50,099 nt of DNA from Bacillota bacterium (GCA_017431785.1 JAFRKJ010000020.1:1-50099), one strand, 5' to 3'; positions 8,605 through 18,801 are shown, counted from the first letter of the stretch. Numbers and translations: made by a program. Notes: generated from the sequence alone by a model not told the origin.

Positions 8605-9345
8605 ATGCTGCAAATAGGATTCAAATGCAACAGAGGCGTTGTAAGAAAGAACAATGAAGATGCATGTTTTCTGATTCCGAATCAGGACGTGTATATTGTG
8701 GCGGACGGCGTCGGCGGCAATAACTCCGGCGAAATCGCCAGCAGTACAGCAGTAGAATCACTGGCTTCTTTTGTGAAAGCAGGTGATTTGAAGAACTGCA
8801 AAACCCCGGAAGAGATTTTTGGTTTCTTCACGGAGGCAATTGACGTTGCGAACAATGACGTCTATGTCATGAATCAGGAAAACCTGAATTACAGAGGAAT
8901 GGCTACGACAGTCGTTCTGGCGTATATACATGACGGAAATGCATACATCACAAACATCGGAGACAGCCGGGCGTATCTTTTCAGAAACAACAGGCTTAAG
9001 CGAATCACGAAGGATCACACCTATGTCAACGAGCTGATTGACAAGGGCATCATCACTGAGAAAGAAGCGGAGAGTCACAGCCAGAAGAACGTGATCACGA
9101 AGGCTTTGGGAGCAGAGCCTCAGGCAGAACCGGACTTCTATAAAGTGGCTCTGGAAAGAAGTGACATCATGGTGCTTTGCTCTGACGGACTGTATGGTGA
9201 AGTCGGAGAGGACAGAATGACAGAGCTCCTCAAGAACGCTGTTGAGAGCGACACCAAGATGAACGATCTTTGCGCTGATTTCGTCGACGAGGCAATTCTT
9301 GCCGGCGGGCGTGATAACATCACAGTGATCTGTATCAAGGTTTGA
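8605..9345 (+). CDS. prpC: PP2C-type protein phosphatase (PrpC/Stp)
   Basis: Protein of 246 residues of the PPM/PP2C family. The metal-binding and signature motifs are visible in order: VRKNNEDA at 13-20, VADGVGG at 33-39, GDSRAYL near 118, SDGLYGEV near 193 and GGRDNITV near the C-terminus. It removes phosphate from Ser and Thr residues of PrkC and its targets. It is followed after 18 bases by the kinase gene, the standard pairing in Firmicutes. AGGGAG precedes the ATG. Confidence 0.96.
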   Translation: MLQIGFKCNRGVVRKNNEDACFLIPNQDVYIVADGVGGNNSGEIASSTAVESLASFVKAGDLKNCKTPEEIFGFFTEAIDVANNDVYVMNQENLNYRGMATTVVLAYIHDGNAYITNIGDSRAYLFRNNRLKRITKDHTYVNELIDKGIITEKEAESHSQKNVITKALGAEPQAEPDFYKVALERSDIMVLCSDGLYGEVGEDRMTELLKNAVESDTKMNDLCADFVDEAILAGGRDNITVICIKV

Positions 9346-9363
9346 TTATTCTAGGAGGAAGAA

Positions 9364-11130
9364 ATGAGCAAAGTACTCGCAAACAGATATGAACTGTTCG
9401 AGAGAGTAGGGGAAGGCGGAATGTCCGTGGTCTACAAGGCCAAAGACAGACTTCTCAATAGATTTGTAGCGATCAAAATCCTCAAGCCTGAATTCATAGG
9501 GGACCAGAAGTTCATTGAGAGTTTCAGAAGAGAATCACAGAACGCTGCAAGCATGAGCCATCCGAACATCGTAAATATCTACGATGTAGGAAGGGAAGGC
9601 AACATCCATTACATCGTCATGGAGCTGATCGAAGGAAGAGCACTCAGTGACTACATCAGGGAACAGGGACCGATGGCCTATCCGAAGGTTATCGCTTTGT
9701 CGAAACAGATTGCGTCCGCTCTTGCTTTTGCGCACAAAAACCATATCATCCATAGGGATGTGAAACCGCACAACGTTATGATCACGCCGAACGGAACGGC
9801 GAAGATCACAGATTTCGGTATCGCAAAGGCAGTAAACGCGGCGACAATCGTGGACAATACAGACGGCATCGTCGGATCTGTTCACTACTTCTCACCAGAG
9901 CAGGCGAGAGGCGGATATGTGGATGAGAAGTCTGATATCTATTCGCTGGGCATCGTGATGTACGAAATGCTCACAGGACAGGTTCCGTTCGATGGAGACA
10001 ATCCTGTCAATATCGCGCTTCAGCATATCAACAGCGAGATGACACCGCCGTCACAACTGGTGGACGGAGTGCCTCCTGCACTGGAGCACATCATCATGAA
10101 ATGCTGTGACAAATATCCGGTCAACAGATATGCATCAGCAGACGATCTGATCGAAGCACTGAACAATCTGGAGTTCGTAGGCAGTGTTGTCGGTGATTCC
10201 GTTCTCATGGGAACGGCAAGCAGAGACACGACAGTGGTTCGCCCTCATAAAGGCAAGGGACCGATTGCCAAGACTGATTACGACGACGGAGAAGAGGAAT
10301 TTGAAGAGCCGGAAGGCAGAAAACATAAAGAAAAGAAAAAGAAGAACAATAAGAGAATTATCCTCATTGCAGCAATTGCTGCAGCTGTGATTGCACTGCT
10401 TATCGGTGTTCTGGCGCTTACCGGCGGTGAAGAGATCGAAGCGCCTGACTTCAAGGGTATGACGATGCAGCAGGCCCAGGATCTGGCAGAAAAGATGGAT
10501 ATCAAGGTCAAGGAAGGTGACGAGGTCATCAGCGATGAAGTGGACAAGGGTCTCATTGTGTCACAGACTCCGGAAGCAGGCCAGACGATCAAGACAGGAA
10601 GCACGATTACAGTCAACATCAGTAAGGGTCTGGGAGACGGCAGTGTTCCGGATCTGACGGGTAAGATGAAGGATGAACTTTCAGATTATCTGGAAGCGGC
10701 CGGGTTCAAGCTGGGTGCTGTTACGACAAAGGCCAGCGATGAACCGGAAGGAACTGTCCTGAGTCAGAATCCTAAGGCCGGTTCAGAAGTTGAGAAAGGA
10801 ACCGCCATCGACGTCGTCGTCAGTGATGGTTCCAAGGCAAAAGCAACCGTTCCTTATCTGGTCGGCAAATCACTTTCTGCTGCGCAGAGCGAACTGGCGG
10901 AAGCAGGTCTTAAGACAGGCAACGTCGGCTACGACTTCAGTTCTTCTTATGCAGAAGGCGAAGTCATGTGGCAGCAGTATGACGCAGGTGCATCCGTCGA
11001 CAAAGGATCATCCGTAAAACTGAGAGTCAGCAAGGGACCTGAGCCAACAACAACGACAACAACTACTACAACCACCACCACTGTAGCACCGACTCCAACG
11101 GAGCCTGAGTTGGACGGACCTGCAGACTAA
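9364..11130 (+). CDS. prkC: PASTA-domain Ser/Thr protein kinase (PrkC/Stk family)
   Basis: Protein of 588 residues, a membrane sensor kinase for cell-wall state. Kinase domain about 8-265: glycine loop GEGGMSVVYKA, lysine in VAIKIL, catalytic HRDVKPHN, DFG motif and the GSVHYFSPEQARGG activation segment. Then an acidic and lysine-rich linker, one membrane helix about 331-354, and three extracellular PASTA repeats (about 360-423, 428-492, 498-562) that in this family bind muropeptides or lipid II. The tail carries twelve threonines in a row (codons 11047-11082) followed by a proline-rich end, which is unusual. A strong AGGAGG site precedes the ATG. Confidence 0.97.
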   Translation: MSKVLANRYELFERVGEGGMSVVYKAKDRLLNRFVAIKILKPEFIGDQKFIESFRRESQNAASMSHPNIVNIYDVGREGNIHYIVMELIEGRALSDYIREQGPMAYPKVIALSKQIASALAFAHKNHIIHRDVKPHNVMITPNGTAKITDFGIAKAVNAATIVDNTDGIVGSVHYFSPEQARGGYVDEKSDIYSLGIVMYEMLTGQVPFDGDNPVNIALQHINSEMTPPSQLVDGVPPALEHIIMKCCDKYPVNRYASADDLIEALNNLEFVGSVVGDSVLMGTASRDTTVVRPHKGKGPIAKTDYDDGEEEFEEPEGRKHKEKKKKNNKRIILIAAIAAAVIALLIGVLALTGGEEIEAPDFKGMTMQQAQDLAEKMDIKVKEGDEVISDEVDKGLIVSQTPEAGQTIKTGSTITVNISKGLGDGSVPDLTGKMKDELSDYLEAAGFKLGAVTTKASDEPEGTVLSQNPKAGSEVEKGTAIDVVVSDGSKAKATVPYLVGKSLSAAQSELAEAGLKTGNVGYDFSSSYAEGEVMWQQYDAGASVDKGSSVKLRVSKGPEPTTTTTTTTTTTTVAPTPTEPELDGPAD

Positions 11131-11134
11131 CAAT

Positions 11135-11989
11135 ATGAAGGGAACAATAATCAAAGGAATCGCCGGATTTTATTATGTGAAATCCGGCGATACAGTATAC
11201 AGATGCAGGGCGAAAGGCACCTTCAAAGAGAAGGGAATCAAGCCTGCTGTCGGAGATGAAGTCTGCTTCCAGGTGGGGACAGAAGAGGACAACACCCTTG
11301 TCACGGAGATTCTGCCTCGGAACAATGTTTTCATCAGACCATTTGTGTCAAACGTGGACTGTTTCATCATCGTTGCGGCAGCGAAGAAACCTGCGCCGAT
11401 TCTGCAGACCATAGACCGCTTTCTGGTGATGGCGGAGAAGGCGCAGACAGATATCGTCTTTTGCATCAACAAGTGCGACCTCAAAGGAAAGCAGGATGAG
11501 CTGAAAGAGATTTATGAGCCCCTTTATCCGACTGTCTGCATCGGGCAGGGTATGGAAGAAGGGCTTGAAGAACTCAAGCGTCTGATCAAGGGAAAGAAAG
11601 CCGCGCTTGCAGGCGCTTCCGGCGTCGGTAAGTCGACCATTCTGAACAGACTGCATCCTGAGGCGCAGATGGAAACCGGTAATATCAGCAGGAAATCCCA
11701 GAGGGGAAAGCATACAACAAGGCACAGTGAGCTGTTTACCCTCGATGAGGAAGGAACCATGATATTCGACACACCTGGTTTCACATCCTTCGATATTCTG
11801 ACTGCAGAAGTGGATGAACTCCAGTTTTTATATCCGGAGATCGGAGCTTTTGCAGGGGAGTGCAGGTACGATAACTGCAGACATCTGGCGGAACCGGAAT
11901 GCGCTGTGAAGCAGGCCCTTGAAGAGGGGCGGATCAGCGCAAGCAGATACAGATCATACAAAGAACAGATGGAGGAACTACTGAAATGA
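11135..11989 (+). CDS. rsgA: Ribosome small subunit-dependent GTPase A (RsgA)
   Basis: Protein of 284 residues. RsgA is a circularly permuted GTPase that checks late 30S subunit assembly. Seen: an N-terminal OB fold (about 1-65), the G4 motif in CINKCDLKG, then the P-loop GASGVGKST near 165 and the G3 motif DTPGF, the permuted order of the family. The C-terminal zinc knuckle is CRYDNCRHLAEPEC near 247-260. It starts four bases after prkC and overlaps rpe by ATGA. It is a known phosphorylation target of PrkC in Bacillus. Confidence 0.97.
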   Translation: MKGTIIKGIAGFYYVKSGDTVYRCRAKGTFKEKGIKPAVGDEVCFQVGTEEDNTLVTEILPRNNVFIRPFVSNVDCFIIVAAAKKPAPILQTIDRFLVMAEKAQTDIVFCINKCDLKGKQDELKEIYEPLYPTVCIGQGMEEGLEELKRLIKGKKAALAGASGVGKSTILNRLHPEAQMETGNISRKSQRGKHTTRHSELFTLDEEGTMIFDTPGFTSFDILTAEVDELQFLYPEIGAFAGECRYDNCRHLAEPECAVKQALEEGRISASRYRSYKEQMEELLK

Positions 11990-12645
11990 AAAAACTTGCA
12001 CCATCAATACTGTCAGCGGATTTTTCGAAACTGGCTGAAGACGTGGCAAAGATCGAAGCCGGCGGAGCGGACTACATACACGTGGATGTTATGGATGGTC
12101 ATTTCGTTCCGAACATATCATTCGGTGCGGTAGTCATGAAAAGTCTGGAAGGGAAGACGAACCTGCCATACGATGTTCATCTTATGATCGAGAATCCGGA
12201 TCAGTATCTGGAGGATTTCGTTACGCCAAACACGGCATTCATTACCGTACACCAGGAGGCCTGCACACATTTGAACAGAACGATTCAGCACATCAAATCA
12301 ATGGGCGTCAAAGCGGGCGTATCACTGAATCCGGCAACATCACTATCTACGTTGGACTACATTCTCGACGATGTGGACATGGTGCTGATCATGTCCGTGA
12401 ATCCGGGATTCGGCGGACAGAAGTTCATTCCTTCCGCATTGGAGAAAATCAAGGAACTCGCTGAGATCAGACGTGCAGAAGAGCTCGATTTTGAAATAGA
12501 AATCGACGGCGGAGCAAAGCTGGATAATGTTCAGGAAATCGTTTCTGCCGGAACAGATATAGTCGTTGCAGGATCCGCCGTTTTCAAAACGCCGGACATT
12601 GAAGAAACTACGAAGCAGTTCATCAGCAAGATAAGGAGCGTCTAA
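11986..12645 (+). CDS. rpe: Ribulose-phosphate 3-epimerase
   Basis: Protein of 219 residues, a TIM-barrel enzyme that interconverts ribulose-5-phosphate and xylulose-5-phosphate in the pentose phosphate pathway. Seen: APSILSADF at the N-terminus, HVDVMDGHFVPNISFG with metal and substrate residues, DVHLMIENP, MSVNPGFGGQKF and EIDGGAK. It is coupled to rsgA by an ATGA overlap and plsX begins at the base after its stop. In Bacillus thiN and many other genes lie between rpe and plsX. Confidence 0.98.
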   Translation: MKKLAPSILSADFSKLAEDVAKIEAGGADYIHVDVMDGHFVPNISFGAVVMKSLEGKTNLPYDVHLMIENPDQYLEDFVTPNTAFITVHQEACTHLNRTIQHIKSMGVKAGVSLNPATSLSTLDYILDDVDMVLIMSVNPGFGGQKFIPSALEKIKELAEIRRAEELDFEIEIDGGAKLDNVQEIVSAGTDIVVAGSAVFKTPDIEETTKQFISKIRSV

Positions 12646-13641
12646 ATGAGAATCATACTTGACGGAATGGGCGGTGATAACGCGCCTGCAGAAATCGTGA
12701 AGGGCGCAGTAAGCGCAGCACAGCAGATCGATGACGAAATCTACATTGTCGGAAAACCTGACGCCATTACCAGCCACCTCAAGAAATGCAACTACAGCGG
12801 CAGTCGGATTCACATCGTTCCGGCCAGTGAAGTCATCACGATGGAAGACAGCCCTGTCAAAGCTATCAGAAGCAAGAAGGATTCCTCTCTTGTTGTGGGA
12901 CTCAACATGCTCAAGAGCGGAGAGGGCGACATGTTCGTCTCCGCCGGAAACACAGGAGCATTGATCGTCGGATCCAGACTTCTGCTCGGTAGAATCAAAG
13001 GCGTTGACAGACCTGCTCTCGCCAGCATCTATCCTGATATGACAGGCGGAGAGCCGGTGCTGCTGGTCGATGCAGGAGCAAGCTCTGAATCAAAGGCAAG
13101 AAATCTTCTGGAATACGGGCTCATGGGAAGTATCTACGTTGAGAACGTATGGGGAAGAGATAACCCGACCGTCGGTCTGGTGAATCTGGGTGCAGAAGAG
13201 AGCAAAGGTTCCAGCGTCACCAAAGACGCATTCAAGTTGCTGGACAACTCCAATCTGAACTTCATCGGAAACGTTGAAGGAAGAGAGGTTCCGACCGGCG
13301 TCTGCGACATCATCGTATGTGACGGATTTACAGGAAACGTCATTTTGAAACTGACAGAAGGCGTTTCCCTGAGTATCTTTAAGTTGATCAAGGATACGCT
13401 GAAGAGTGGTGCGAAAGCGATGCTGGGCGGCGCACTCGTCAAATCCAAACTGACAGCGCTCAAGGATGAATTCGATTACGAAGAGTACGGCGGAGCGCCT
13501 GTTCTGGGCGTCAACGGACCAGTCATCAAGATGCACGGCTCCTCGACAGCGCGTGCGGTCAAGAGCGCAATCGTCAGAGGGCTTCCTTACGCCAGGGAGA
13601 ATGTTGTGGATATCATCAAGCAGGAGATGCTTGAAATATGA
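12646..13641 (+). CDS. plsX: Phosphate acyltransferase PlsX
   Basis: Protein of 331 residues. PlsX converts acyl-ACP to acyl-phosphate, which PlsY uses to acylate glycerol-3-phosphate. The N-terminal ILDGMGGDNAP and the internal SAGNTGALIVGSR and CDGFTGNVILKLTEG are family hallmarks. It begins directly after the rpe stop and overlaps rnc by ATGA. The usual partners fapR, fabD, fabG and acpP are not here. PlsY and GpsA, the other two early phospholipid enzymes, lie 7 kb downstream in the same direction. Confidence 0.97.
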   Translation: MRIILDGMGGDNAPAEIVKGAVSAAQQIDDEIYIVGKPDAITSHLKKCNYSGSRIHIVPASEVITMEDSPVKAIRSKKDSSLVVGLNMLKSGEGDMFVSAGNTGALIVGSRLLLGRIKGVDRPALASIYPDMTGGEPVLLVDAGASSESKARNLLEYGLMGSIYVENVWGRDNPTVGLVNLGAEESKGSSVTKDAFKLLDNSNLNFIGNVEGREVPTGVCDIIVCDGFTGNVILKLTEGVSLSIFKLIKDTLKSGAKAMLGGALVKSKLTALKDEFDYEEYGGAPVLGVNGPVIKMHGSSTARAVKSAIVRGLPYARENVVDIIKQEMLEI

Positions 13642-14330
13642 AAACCATAGAAGAGAAAATCGGATACAGTTTCAGGGATAAAGGGCTGCTGCAAACAGCG
13701 CTCACACACAGTTCCTATGCCAGAGACAGAAATGGACTGGGCGAATACAATGAACGCCTGGAGTTTCTTGGTGACGCAATGCTGGATGCCATTGCGGCAG
13801 AAGAACTGTACAAGGTATTCTCTGACAGAGAAGAAGGATTTCTCTCAAGAACAAGGGCAAGCCTTGTCTGCGAGAGATTCCTTTTTGAAGTAGCACAGCA
13901 GTTGGAACTGGGAAGCTACTTAAGACTGGGGACAGGAGAAGAGAAAACGGGAGGAAGAGAGAGACCTTCCATTCTGGCAGACGCTGTGGAGGCAATCATA
14001 GGGGCAGTTTTTCTGGATGGAGGATATGAAGCGGCCAGAAACGTTGTTTTGGAACTGCTCAAAGATGGATTCAGAGAAGTCAGAGAAGGTCGGGCTATCA
14101 TCACAGATTACAAAACAGCACTGCAGGAACTGTTGCAGGCAGAGGGAATCGCAGCAGCAGATATACAGTATGTAGATGCAGGACAGACAGGCCCTGATCA
14201 CGACAAAGTGTTCACCGTCAAACTGAATATCAAAGGCGCAGAAGAAGCCGAAGGGGTAGGAAAGAGTAAAAAACAAGCTCAGCAGAATGCAGCTGAGAAG
14301 GCGCTTTCAAGGAGAAGACATGCTATTTAA
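13638..14330 (+). CDS. rnc: Ribonuclease III
   Basis: Protein of 230 residues. It cuts double-stranded RNA in rRNA maturation and RNA turnover. The catalytic signature NERLEFLGDAMLD is at 38-50 with the acidic metal ligands, and the second acidic site is in DAVEAIIGAVFLDGG near 115. The C-terminal double-stranded RNA-binding domain (about 155-228) ends with the KKQAQQNAAEKAL helix. It overlaps plsX by ATGA and the smc start by 11 bases. Confidence 0.98.
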   Translation: MKTIEEKIGYSFRDKGLLQTALTHSSYARDRNGLGEYNERLEFLGDAMLDAIAAEELYKVFSDREEGFLSRTRASLVCERFLFEVAQQLELGSYLRLGTGEEKTGGRERPSILADAVEAIIGAVFLDGGYEAARNVVLELLKDGFREVREGRAIITDYKTALQELLQAEGIAAADIQYVDAGQTGPDHDKVFTVKLNIKGAEEAEGVGKSKKQAQQNAAEKALSRRRHAI

Positions 14331-17300
14331 GAGAATAGAAATGCACGGGTTCAAGTCATTTGCAGAACCTATCACAATTGAATTCAACGAGGGAATCACC
14401 GGAATTGTCGGACCGAATGGCAGCGGCAAAAGCAATATCAGTGACGCTGTCAGATGGGTACTTGGTGAGCAGAGCCCGAAGATGCTGCGCGGCGGCAAGA
14501 TGGAAGAAGTTATCTTCAACGGAACTGACAGCAGAAAGGCCCGCGGCATGGCCGAGGTTACCCTCTTTATCGATAACAGCGACGGCAGTCTGCCGATCGA
14601 TTACAAAGAAGTTGCCATCACAAGAAGGATGTTCCGCTCCGGCGAGAGTGAGTACCACATCAACGGCAACCAGTGCAGGCTGAGAGATATCCGTGAGCTC
14701 ATCATGGATACAGGAATTGGCGTCGATGGATACTCTCTGATTGGACAGGGCAAAATCGCAGATATCATCAGCAACAAGACCGAGTCACGCAGAGAGATCT
14801 TTGAGGAGGCTGCTGGTATCGTTGCCTACAGAACAAAGAAGGCAGAGGCAGAGAGAAAGCTGGCATCTACGACGATCAACATGAACAGGGTGCAGGACAT
14901 CATCGGAGAGATCGAGGGAAGGATCGACGGTCTGCGGGAAGACAGCGAAAAGGCGAAAGAGTATCTGGAATTGAGGGATAAACATAAATCCCTTGAGATC
15001 AATATCATTCTCAAGAACGTCGAGGGACTCGAAAGAAAGAACGAGTTCGCCGAAGAAGATCTGCGCAATGTAGTCTATAATCTGGAAAGACTCAAGGCGG
15101 AAAAAGAGAAACTGGAAGAATCGATCAACGAGAGCAACAGCAGAAATGAACGGCTGGAAGCGCTTTCTGTTGACGCGAGGGAGACACTCATCAAGTCTAT
15201 CGACAGACTGAATCTCGCGGTCAACAAGAGCGAAGTCGACAAAGAGAGAATGACCGCCATCGAGGACAACACAGCCAGAATCACCGAAGAACTGAAGGCC
15301 CTCGAAGAAAAGAAAGAAAGAGAAGAATCCAACGCGGGGAGCTTTTTGCAGCAAAAGGAAGAAGCCGACAAGCAGGCAGAAGAAGCAGAAAAGCAGCTCG
15401 AAGAAAAAGTTGAAAAATACAATGCAGTTGCAGATGCACTGAGCCAGCTGGGTGAAGAAGCAGATGCCTGCAGAAACAGCATCTACAGCCTTTCCTCGGA
15501 GATTTCTGCGTGCAACTCAGAGATCAGCAGCATGGAACTCATCATTGAAACGCTGGAAAAGAGAAAAGAAGCGTTGCTGAATGAGCGTAATGCAGGTGAG
15601 GATACGGAGAACAGTACGCGAAAAGATCTCGAAGAGGCACAGAAGGAAAGAGATCAGATCGCAGCAGAAATCGAACGTGTGAAGGAAGAGAAAATCGACT
15701 CAGAAGAAGCCCATGAAGCGGCGCTGAAAGAAGAGCGTCAGTTGTCACAGGCAGAAGAGGAACTGAAGCTCTCCCTTGAGAGAATGACGGCACGCTTTAA
15801 GACCATCGAGGAGATGGAGAGCAACTACGAGGGATATACCAGTGCAGTAAAGCACGTCATGAGAGCCAAAATGCCGGGCATTCACGGTGTCATTGCAGAA
15901 CTCATCACAGTTCCCGCCGGATATGAGACAGCCATTGAGACAGCATTAGGCCAGTCCCTGCAGAACATTGTCTGCGACGATGACAAGAGCGCCCGCAGAG
16001 CCATCGAATCACTGAAGGAAAACAAGGCCGGAAGAATGACATTCCTTCCGATCAAATCCATCAGGGGAAGAGAAAGACCGAACAAAAAAATTGCGGAAGA
16101 ACCAGGCTTTGTCGGTTTTGCACCTGATTGCATCACCTATGATAAGAAGTTTGAGAATATCATCAGTTATCTTCTGGGCAGAGTCGTTGTCGTGAGAGAT
16201 CTGGAGCATGCCCTGCGGATCTCCAAACTGGACTTTGATCTTCTGACCGTTACGATGGACGGTGAGATCATCAATGCCAGAGGCGCCATCACAGGAGGAA
16301 GGTTCAAACATAAATCAGCGAACATCCTCGACAGAAGGACAGAGATGGCCAACCTCGAGAAGAGCATCAAAGAAGGCGCGGAGAAGCAGGAGTTTTACAG
16401 CAGCAAACTGGAAGGTCTGAAGGACGAAATCAAGAGTCTGGCCGACGATATCGCTGAACTCGATGAAAAGCAGAGAGGACTCGAAAGTTCACTGATGCTC
16501 AAGGAAAGCGCAATCAGCGTTGCCAAGAGTGTTCTTGATGATATGGTCAGCAGTGCCGACAGAGTCGACAGAGAACTGGAGAGCATCCAGCAGGAACAGG
16601 AGAATTCCAACGGTATCATCGAGAAAGTCAAAGCAGATCTGAAAGCAAAGCAGGAAGCCTCTGCAGAAGCGGAGAAGACCTGCGAAGAGAAACTCAGTCT
16701 GTACGAGACAAAGAAAACCGAAGCAAACGAAATCAACGAAGAAATCATCGCAGCGAGGATCCTCGTTACGACTTGCAATGAGAAGAAGACACACGCAGAT
16801 GATATTGCCGACAGAATCAAGGCTTCCATAGCCGAAATCAAGGCAGATATAGAGACCAGAAAACGCCAGATGGCTATACTGGAAGAAGAAAAGGGTCAGA
16901 TCACAGAGGGACACGTGGACATCGATGAGATGATCCGCGGTCTGGAGGATGCCAAAACATCCGCGGAAGAACGTCTGCAGACTGTGACTGATGAGAAGGC
17001 AGCCCTGACAGCCAGCCTCGCATCACTGAACAATGAAAGGGAAGAACTGACCGGCAAGATTCAGGGATTCCAGGATCAGAAGTATGATTTGGATGTGCGC
17101 AAGGCGAAGAATGACACCCAGCTCGAGACATACAAAGAGAAGCTTTGGGAAGATTTCGAAGTGTCCTATATCCAGGCCATGGAATTCAAGTCTGAAGACT
17201 TTGTCATGTCCAGAGCGGTCAAGGAAAACAGGCAGATCAAGAACCGCATCAGAGAACTGGGCGAAGTAAATGTGGGCGCAATTGAAGAGTACAAGCAGGT

Positions 17301-17871
17301 CAGTGAGCGTTATGAGTTCCTCACGAACGAACGCGCCGATGTTCAGAAAGCTATGGATGACTTAAACGGCATCATCAATGAGATGGACAGAACCATCCGC
17401 AAGAAGTTCAAGGAAAGTTTCGATCAGATCGTCATCAATTTCGAGAAGCAGTTCCAGGATCTCTTTGGGGGCGGGCATGCAGAACTCAGACTGTCCGATG
17501 AAAACGATCCTCTGGAATCGAATATCGATATCATCGCACAGCCTCCTGGCAAGAAACTGCAGAATATCAATCTGCTCTCCGGCGGCGAAAAAACATTGAC
17601 CGCCATAGCGCTGATGTTCGCTGTTCTGCAGGCGAAGCCGACGCCGTTCTGCATTCTGGACGAGGTCGAGGCGGCGCTGGATGATGCCAATATCGATCGG
17701 TTCATCAAGTGCCTGAGGCAGTTCGAAGGCATTCAGTTCACACTGGTGACACACCAGAAGGCGACCATGGAGCAGGCAGATGTTCTCTACGGCGTTACCA
17801 TGCCGGAGAAGGGTGTTTCCAAGGTGCTTTCTCTGTCACTGGAAGACGACCTGAGCAAATACAGTAACTGA
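14320..17871 (+). CDS. smc: Chromosome segregation ATPase SMC
   Basis: Protein of 1183 residues, full length for bacterial SMC. The start is the ATG at 14320, preceded by AAGGAG; an upstream in-frame start at 14287 would only add residues inside rnc. Seen: the Walker A GPNGSGKSN at 31-39, two long coiled-coil arms (about 170-500 and 665-1010), the hinge domain about 515-660, the ABC signature LLSGGEKTLTAIALMF near 1085 and Walker B CILDEVEAALDD near 1111. SMC with ScpA and ScpB compacts and separates chromosomes; the scp genes are not in the window. Confidence 0.98.
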   Translation: MLFKRIEMHGFKSFAEPITIEFNEGITGIVGPNGSGKSNISDAVRWVLGEQSPKMLRGGKMEEVIFNGTDSRKARGMAEVTLFIDNSDGSLPIDYKEVAITRRMFRSGESEYHINGNQCRLRDIRELIMDTGIGVDGYSLIGQGKIADIISNKTESRREIFEEAAGIVAYRTKKAEAERKLASTTINMNRVQDIIGEIEGRIDGLREDSEKAKEYLELRDKHKSLEINIILKNVEGLERKNEFAEEDLRNVVYNLERLKAEKEKLEESINESNSRNERLEALSVDARETLIKSIDRLNLAVNKSEVDKERMTAIEDNTARITEELKALEEKKEREESNAGSFLQQKEEADKQAEEAEKQLEEKVEKYNAVADALSQLGEEADACRNSIYSLSSEISACNSEISSMELIIETLEKRKEALLNERNAGEDTENSTRKDLEEAQKERDQIAAEIERVKEEKIDSEEAHEAALKEERQLSQAEEELKLSLERMTARFKTIEEMESNYEGYTSAVKHVMRAKMPGIHGVIAELITVPAGYETAIETALGQSLQNIVCDDDKSARRAIESLKENKAGRMTFLPIKSIRGRERPNKKIAEEPGFVGFAPDCITYDKKFENIISYLLGRVVVVRDLEHALRISKLDFDLLTVTMDGEIINARGAITGGRFKHKSANILDRRTEMANLEKSIKEGAEKQEFYSSKLEGLKDEIKSLADDIAELDEKQRGLESSLMLKESAISVAKSVLDDMVSSADRVDRELESIQQEQENSNGIIEKVKADLKAKQEASAEAEKTCEEKLSLYETKKTEANEINEEIIAARILVTTCNEKKTHADDIADRIKASIAEIKADIETRKRQMAILEEEKGQITEGHVDIDEMIRGLEDAKTSAEERLQTVTDEKAALTASLASLNNEREELTGKIQGFQDQKYDLDVRKAKNDTQLETYKEKLWEDFEVSYIQAMEFKSEDFVMSRAVKENRQIKNRIRELGEVNVGAIEEYKQVSERYEFLTNERADVQKAMDDLNGIINEMDRTIRKKFKESFDQIVINFEKQFQDLFGGGHAELRLSDENDPLESNIDIIAQPPGKKLQNINLLSGGEKTLTAIALMFAVLQAKPTPFCILDEVEAALDDANIDRFIKCLRQFEGIQFTLVTHQKATMEQADVLYGVTMPEKGVSKVLSLSLEDDLSKYSN

Positions 17872-17910
17872 TAGAAAGGTTTTGCTGCAAAGGCAATACA
17901 GGAGAGATAC

Positions 17911-18801
17911 ATGTTAGGAGAGAGAAAAGGTTTTTTCGGAAGAATGTCGGAACGCATCAACGATGCGCTCATGATGAACCCTACGATAGATGAAGATTTC
18001 TTCGATGAGCTCGAAGAGATTCTGATTACATCCGACATCGGGATGGAGACGACCATGAAGGTTGTTGAGACACTCCGGAATGAGGTCAAAGCCAACAACA
18101 TGACCAAGCCGAATGTCATCAAAATCAGACTGGGTAAGATCATCGCCGATACGATCAACAAGGGTGAGGCCCAGAAACTTTCAGAAGAGAGTCCGCTCGT
18201 CATCCTCATGATCGGCATCAACGGAGGAGGCAAGACCACTTCCATAGGAAAGCTGGCATACAAACTCAAAAAAGAAGGCAGGACCGTTATGCTGGCTGCT
18301 GCGGATACGTTCCGTGCTGCGGCGAGCGAGCAGCTTGTCATCTGGGGAGAACGCGTAGGTGTCAATGTCATCAGACATGCAGAAGGTGCGGATCCTTCCG
18401 CAGTCATTTACGATGCGATCCAGTCTGCAAAAGCAAAGAATATGGATGTGCTCATCTGCGATACGGCAGGCAGATTGCAGAACAAAAAGAATCTGATGGA
18501 TGAGCTCGCCAAGATGAACAAAGTCATCAGCCGCGAGTGGCCGGAAGCTGCCCGTGAGAATCTTCTCGTCCTTGACGCGACAACCGGCAAGAATGCTGTG
18601 TCACAAGTAGAGGAGTTCGGAGAAGCAGCCGGCATCACGGGAATCGTGCTGACGAAGCTGGATGGTACGGCCAAAGGCGGTATCGTCCTCACCATCGCTG
18701 ATGAATACGATATGCCGGTCAAGTTTGTTGGATTGGGTGAAGGAATCGAAGATCTGGAAGAATTTGATCCTCAGGATTTTGCGAAAGGGATATTTGAATG
18801 A
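17911..18801 (+). CDS. ftsY: Signal recognition particle receptor FtsY
   Basis: Protein of 296 residues, the NG core with almost no N-terminal A domain, as in many Firmicutes. The four-helix N domain is followed by the SRP-type GTPase: P-loop GINGGGKTT at 102-110, [30 protein letters not shown] and the C-terminal [10 protein letters not shown]. FtsY docks ribosome-SRP complexes at the membrane. The P-loop has Gly where GVGKTT is common. ffh and ylxM, usually next, are absent; der follows with an ATGA overlap. Confidence 0.97.
   Translation: MLGERKGFFGRMSERINDALMMNPTIDEDFFDELEEILITSDIGMETTMKVVETLRNEVKANNMTKPNVIKIRLGKIIADTINKGEAQKLSEESPLVILMIGINGGGKTTSIGKLAYKLKKEGRTVMLAAADTFRAAASEQLVIWGERVGVNVIRHAEGADPSAVIYDAIQSAKAKNMDVLICDTAGRLQNKKNLMDELAKMNKVISREWPEAARENLLVLDATTGKNAVSQVEEFGEAAGITGIVLTKLDGTAKGGIVLTIADEYDMPVKFVGLGEGIEDLEEFDPQDFAKGIFE

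Noticed and set aside
14785-17131. Long open frames on the minus strand opposite smc
   Set aside because: They are mirror frames of the coiled-coil coding sequence, rich in Ser, Leu and Phe, with no recognisable motifs or ribosome binding sites.
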